DNA from: Dryococelus australis
Taxonomy: Eukaryota; Arthropoda; Insecta; Phasmatodea; Phasmatidae
Length of the DNA stretch: 64,000 bases
Direction of reading: 5' to 3'
Assembly: GCA_029891345.1 (NCBI GenBank)
Contig: CM056994.1
Span: 55,831,251 to 55,895,250, forward strand
Within the stretch, counting starts at the first letter, position 1; each line of letters begins with the position of its first letter. This document shows, in pieces, positions 59,519 through 64,000 of this stretch. The notes below the pieces were generated by a model, which saw only the letters and a list, made by a program, of their open reading frames with translations, did not search any database and was not told where the DNA came from. Position numbers and translations under genes: made by a program.

Positions 59519-59880
59519 AGGTAAAGTGAGCACTTCAGAAAGATCTGCTTAGGATCAACTATGTATTTTACCCCAATTTGTATTCTTCCCCCATATACAA
59601 AATGAACATTGCCATGGACCACATCACTTTATTAATGCTTTTATCAAGTGTAACTGATGTGAAATTGTTAGGAGTTGAATATGTTGCTATTATGCTAATT
59701 CTTGCACTTACGGCTAACTCCTAATACGACACTGAGACATACAACTAATTTTCCTACTACGTTGCCAACTTTACAGACAGCTTGCCAGTCAATGCGTCCG
59801 TTGAAATATACACAGTAACGGACAGTTATTTTTTTTTTCAAGGGCTGATTTCAAAAGTGCTTATTTGACCGTGAACAACC
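59519..59880 (+). mobile_element. Family A MITE, long core, diverged (copy 17)
   Basis: AGGTAAAGTGAGCACTTCAG on the left lacks the outer GGCTGTTC bases. The right end TTATTTGACCGTGAACAACC is intact. The core is shortened in the middle. Confidence 0.8.
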
Positions 59881-59889
59881 TGTGTAATC

Positions 59890-60235
59890 CATTCACGGTT
59901 ACCTCAGCCTTTTCTGAAGCCCTGCTAAAGTTCTACTTCCAGGATATTCCTCCGCCTCGTGCAAACTAAGCTTAACTAATCCTGGAGAATTACACCACAG
60001 GGACAACGCACCACATTCGTGCGCACTAAGCGTAACAGAATTTTGTATAAGGACTATTTCTTACCAGGCGCTACCTACATACCTATTTCCTCCCTGTTTT
60101 TAATTCAGATTATTTATAAATGAAGTTTTATAATTTATAGATAAAATATGAATAACATTAAAATTTAACAGAAAAAAAAGTAACTTTTATGAACACAAGT
60201 ATAAAACGCTTGTGATACATGGCGTGTTCAGGAAA
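59890..60235 (+). mobile_element. Family B repeat
   Basis: GAAGCCCTGCTAAAGTTCTA, TCCAGGATATTCCTCCGCCT, CGTGCAAACTAAGCTTAACT and GACTATTTCTTACC define it. The first blocks resemble family A's GAAAGCCCTGCTTAAGATCT and ATTCTTCCGCCTTATG, so the two families share ancestry. Confidence 0.65.
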
Positions 60236-60249
60236 TAACTAAACACGCC

Positions 60250-60717
60250 ATGCATGGGGAGATTTTTCAAAGGTTTGATTCAAAAGGCTGCCGTAGAAAC
60301 CGTGAATGGACTATACATACACATTTGTTCGCAACTAGGACTACGAAAACAGACATTATTTGGGTTCGAACAAACTTCTCCCTTCCCTTTCGGTGCCGTG
60401 TCGCAGACAGGACTCCAGTTGCCATACGGGGCTGGCTAATGTGGTTAAAAACCACTGCCCTCCTTTCCTGGCCGAGTGAATTTCGCCACACACACACACA
60501 GCGACGACCCGAGCTTCATCAAGTTCTTTATTTTTATTTATTTTTTTTTATTCCTGCGGGGCGAAACCACAAGGACGAACGCGAGCTGGCGAGACTCGCC
60601 GAACGGGTTTGTCCAGAAACTGACTGGCTCGGCTCGGCACGTCATCATCACAACTCGTGGACACGCGGGCGGTCCCTCACCTCGGGGCGACGCGCGCGGT
60701 AACAATATTCTTACACG
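60250..60717. other. Open frame region with CpG-rich end
   Basis: A 150-codon plus frame (60250-60702) crosses a CA run, a T-rich tract and a CpG-rich end, with no domain. The start matches 7685-7760. Unlikely to be a gene. Confidence 0.25.
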
Positions 60718-61585
60718 CTATTCCCTGTAAACGGAGCACTTTTCAAAGCCCTGCTTAAGGGGACTATGTACGGAAACGTTTTCTGTGAAATCGTTGTTTG
60801 CGCGTAAACGCGTATCTCGGTAAATAACATTTCTGGAAATACGAACTATTGCCAGAAAGGATTTTAAAAAAATGTTTATGTCCCAACTTTTTAATTTGAT
60901 CATACTAACTGTATTAATGGAGAAAAAATTCGTGAAAGTGGTCAAATATAGCATTTTTAAAGATTGCCTATGCAGTTCCCTTAAGCAGCAAGGGAAAAAT
61001 ACAAAGATACGGGCGTAGTTTAATCTGTGGCATTTCATCGCGTGTAATAAAACCCCACAGTTACAGCGTTACGACGATACCATTGTACGCCATGCGCGTA
61101 GGAGCGATGAAGCGCTAGGCGTGCGTGTTACTGTCGTCCGTATCGCCTCCCTCGCTTTTGACCCCGGACGCGCAGCTACAAAGTCCCCTTAAGATCTACT
61201 CATATACACGTCGTGTATTCCTCCGCCTTATGCAAAATTAACATTGCCATGGGCCTCATGACTTTATTCATACGCCCGTCAAATGAAACTGCGAAATTAT
61301 TAAGAAAGTACATACTTTACAAAATTGTTCATTTTCACACTTCCACGCAAATAAATAATAATAAAAAAAAACAGAAAGTTAAAGAATTAGTTTTAAGTTA
61401 CCATCACAAATTGTTACCTAACACGTTTTATTCGACGTTAAGATATGGAACTACTTTTCATCCCATCGTTTCCAACTTTACTGGACGAATGCCACTCAGT
61501 GTGCCCATTAAAATATATGCATGCAGGTGCAGTGACTTTTTTCCAAGATTTCATTTCTGAAGTGCTCACTTTATCGTGAATAGCC
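60718..61585 (+). mobile_element. Family A MITE split by a TTAA element (copy 18)
   Basis: The left 40 bases (CTATTCCCTGTAAACGGAGC to GCCCTGCTTAA) and the right part from GATCTACTCATATACACG to CACTTTATCGTGAATAGCC form one long-core copy. The interruption is exactly at the TTAA in the GCTTAAGATC block. Confidence 0.92.
60759..61188 (+). mobile_element. 430 bp TTAA-inserted MITE nested in family A
   Basis: Ends GGGGACTATGTACGG and, in reverse, GGGGACTTTGTAGC, i.e. inverted termini of about 13 bases. It is flanked by TTAA at 60755-60758 and 61189-61192. Uninterrupted family A copies have a single TTAA here, so this is a clean target duplication. A diverged relative is at 11093-11550. The inserting enzyme is likely piggyBac-type (inferred from TTAA only). 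Confidence 0.93.
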
Positions 61586-61589
61586 TATA

Positions 61590-61849
61590 CCTATACACTC
61601 TGTTCCCACCAGAAGAAGCGCGGAATATCGAATCACAGAGTACACAAGGAAGAAATTATTACGAAATTTACCGCATCAGCGTATTGGTAAAATGACAAAG
61701 CACGAGTGGTAAATTATTTTCTCAGACATCTATGGTAGCATTCGAAAATTTGTTCAGAAAAAGAGTCATATGCGCAGGTAAGTTCCTAACTTTGTATAGT
61801 AGCGAATCTCAACTCTTCCCATATTTACAGCCTTATTTGTGGTACTATA
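61590..61849. other. Short spacer
   Basis: AT-rich and featureless. Confidence 0.4.
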
Positions 61850-62272
61850 GGTTGTTCACGGTGAACTGAGCACTTTTGAAAGCTTTGCTTTAAGATATAC
61901 TTGTACGCACGTTGTGTAATTTTCCTCCATGTGTAATGTTAACATTGCCATGAGCCTCATTTCTTTATGCATGCTTCGGCAAAATAAAACTATGAAATTA
62001 CTAGGGAAGTACATTATATATTCTTAAAATCTGCTAATTATTACACTTAGATGCATTAAAGAACAGAAAGCCAAATAAATAATTTATGTGATCACAAATG
62101 TTTACCTAACACTTTTAATTCGACGTTGAATAATATAACTACTTTCACTCCTTCGTTACCAACTTTACTGGACGCATGGCATCCAGTGCGCCCGTTAAAA
62201 TACTACGCAGGTAGGAACAGTAACTTTTTTCTAAGGTTTATTTCAAAAGTGCTCACTTTATTATGAACGGCC
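61850..62272 (+). mobile_element. Family A MITE, long core (copy 19)
   Basis: Starts GGTTGTTCACGGTGAACTGA and ends CTCACTTTATTATGAACGGCC. A plus-orientation core. Confidence 0.9.
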
Positions 62273-63330
62273 TTTCCATACGTTAGGAAGTCTACCAAAA
62301 AAATTTACAGTGTACTTACGGCGTCAGACTCCCTTCCATCTTGGATTTGTTTTTATTTCATCATAAATTACTTTTCAGGTAAAATATTTGAAAACGACGG
62401 CTGTCGAGTCACATGGCATATTTTAACAGATATTTTTAATTACTTGTCCAGGTGTTACTACTCAACGTTCTGCAACGATGGGCGTTTGGAAGGCATGGGC
62501 TACACACACATTTCGCAACTAGTTCAAAAACTGGAAATACGAAGTGAACCACTAATGATAGCTAAAAGGAGGCTCATATGATCCCTCCCTCCCTTAACGC
62601 CGTAAAATTTAATTCACGAAAGAAAGAAATTAAAGCAAAATTAATAATACGAGAAGACAAGTGTACGTAATTTTTATTATAGTAAAATTATTTTTAATGC
62701 ACTTTCATCCCTTGGTTTTTACAGACACCAATAATACCTTTGTATGTCGATACCAACTCGCAACCTTTTAAATACTGACCATAGACAACAGTGGTGACAT
62801 GACCTCTTTGGTCCCAAATTCTCTAGAAAGTGAAAGAGGCCTCAATGATAAATTTTCAGGTTGTTGCTTGTTTGAATGCGCCGCAAAATTTGTGACACGA
62901 CTAAGGGCGACGTTGTTCGGCGCGTGTAAATACTGATACGGCTTTTACTCGCAGGCCACTGAACTGGCGTGCCGCGTTTTCATCATGCATGGCCTGCAAC
63001 TGTATGACTTTAAGCGCTAAAAACATCTTTGGGTAGAAAATGCACAACAAAGGTCATCAACATCTATCTACCTTTATAGCTCTGCATGCAGTTTGTACAT
63101 TTGAAAATGTGTAGCATTCTCAAAAAGTCATTTTTAGCAACAGTGAAGGGTTCGAACGTAATATTTACGAGATGCGTAATATCTCGGAAGTACCAATTTT
63201 TAGTTTAAACATATTTGGAGAACAATTCACTACCTTCGTCAAAAAAGAAAACGCCGATTTTAAGTATGCCGTGGATAGTTCGAACACCGGGTTTTATGGT
63301 GCCTAGTGAGCCCTATAATTGCTTGGTTTA
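62273..63330. other. Spacer with a TTAA-type end match
   Basis: TTACGGCGTCAGACTCCCTT followed by CCATCTTGGATTTG at 62316-62350 resembles the terminus of the foldback at 22965. No partner end was found. The remainder is featureless. Confidence 0.35.
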
Positions 63331-63500
63331 GCTCTTGAGGCGGATCTACAACCCAAAAATCAACTACTCCCTTAATTTAAAAACCTTGCTTGAGAGATAA
63401 GAGGTTTGGTATCCAAGTTCGAAACATAAATTAACAGTTAGTATAAAGTTTTTAAATCTCTTTAAGAGAGTTAGGTATCTGTTATTAACACAATTTAAAG
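63331..63500. other. Possible TTAA-type element end
   Basis: CTCTTGAGGCGGATC at 63332 matches the TTGAGGCGGATTCCC end of 22965-23328. The match is short and the right end was not found. Confidence 0.3.
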
Positions 63501-63504
63501 TACT

Positions 63505-63810
63505 GATAAAGTAGCCATTCCCGACACATTGTTACTTCCAATTTTTCTGAAGCCATGCTAACGTTCTACTTTCAGATTATATCTCCCCCTCATGCATGGA
63601 AAGAAAATTACACCAAAGGAAAAACGCACCGTATTCGCGTGCGCACTCAGTTTGATAACATTTTGCATGAAAACAACTTCTTACCGGGCAATACCAAAAA
63701 CAATTATACTGAAAGAAAACTATTGCTGCAGGAACCATAATTATGTAGCCGTTACCCTCCATGACTGTTAAAATAGGGACAACAAACAGTCTGTTTCGTT
63801 GTGGCTACCC
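63505..63810 (+). mobile_element. Family B repeat, diverged
   Basis: CTGAAGCCATGCTAACGTTC, TACTTTCAGATTATATCTCC, CCCTCATGCATGG and AACAACTTCTTACCGGGC follow the family B order. The frames at 63555-63762 are by-products. Confidence 0.55.
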
Positions 63811-64000
63811 TACAAATATTGTTATGTATATGGTAACACCAACAGAATATATTGTAAAATGTCAGCGCGCCACAAATCAGTAACTCCATCACTTTTTACT
63901 GAATGTTGCGCTTACAAAGAGTAAGGTTTCTGACTGCAATCCATGTGTTCTGTTGTCTTAAATGAGCAGTATGGTAGCTTCAGCATAAGTGTAATTATGG
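63811..64000. other. Right edge of window
   Basis: AT-rich; nothing recognised. Confidence 0.4.

Overview
This 64 kb window looks like intergenic DNA from a repeat-rich eukaryote, most likely an insect or another arthropod. I found no intact host protein gene, no rRNA and no convincing tRNA gene. The longest open frames are under 180 codons, and most lie inside repeats or CpG-rich patches. The taxonomic guess rests on the type of decayed mobile elements: mariner-like transposases of the arthropod DUF4817 class, pogo/Tigger-like and non-LTR remnants, tRNA-derived SINEs, many MITEs and long GA/AT microsatellites. I cannot name the species.

The main structure is one dispersed family of small inverted-repeat elements, called family A here. 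I count about 19 copies or fragments from 9.8 kb to 62.3 kb, roughly 7 kb in all. Each begins with a form of GGCTGTTCACGGTAAAGTGA and ends with its reverse complement. Two unrelated internal cores share these ends: a ~400-420 bp core and a ~230 bp core. Several copies hold later insertions, so insertion order can be read. Copy 60718-61585 holds a 430 bp element flanked by TTAA on both sides; copy 50456-51295 holds another MITE and a SINE with a 12 bp target-site duplication.

Layout. 1-9.8 kb: mostly unique AT-rich DNA, a CpG-rich patch at 1.8-2.4 kb, a decayed zinc-finger reading frame on the minus strand (3.9-4.56 kb), minisatellites at 3.36-3.77 kb and a repeated TATA-containing module at 6.07-6.77 kb. 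9.8-24.5 kb: family A copies, a TTAA element (11.1 kb), microsatellites, a SINE (18 kb), two relatives of a hairpin element (17.7 and 19.8 kb) and a TTAA foldback (23 kb). 24.7-25.8 kb: a nearly full-length but broken mariner-like transposase. 27-39.8 kb: MITEs, SINEs, foldbacks (30.3, 33.9, 39.4 kb), a LINE tail (35.9 kb) and a mariner-like C-terminus (39 kb). 40-49 kb: two related putative solo LTRs, a pogo/Tigger-like C-terminus split by a GA microsatellite, a mariner N-terminal fragment and family A copies. 49-64 kb: nested elements, foldbacks at 52.6 and 56.4 kb, a LINE ORF2 tail between two microsatellites (53.6-54.0 kb), more SINEs, and family B, which is related to family A.

Nothing here acts as an operon or pathway. 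The region is a transposon graveyard. The points most worth following are the two-core family A, the datable nested insertions, the zinc-finger pseudogene and the duplicated TATA modules.
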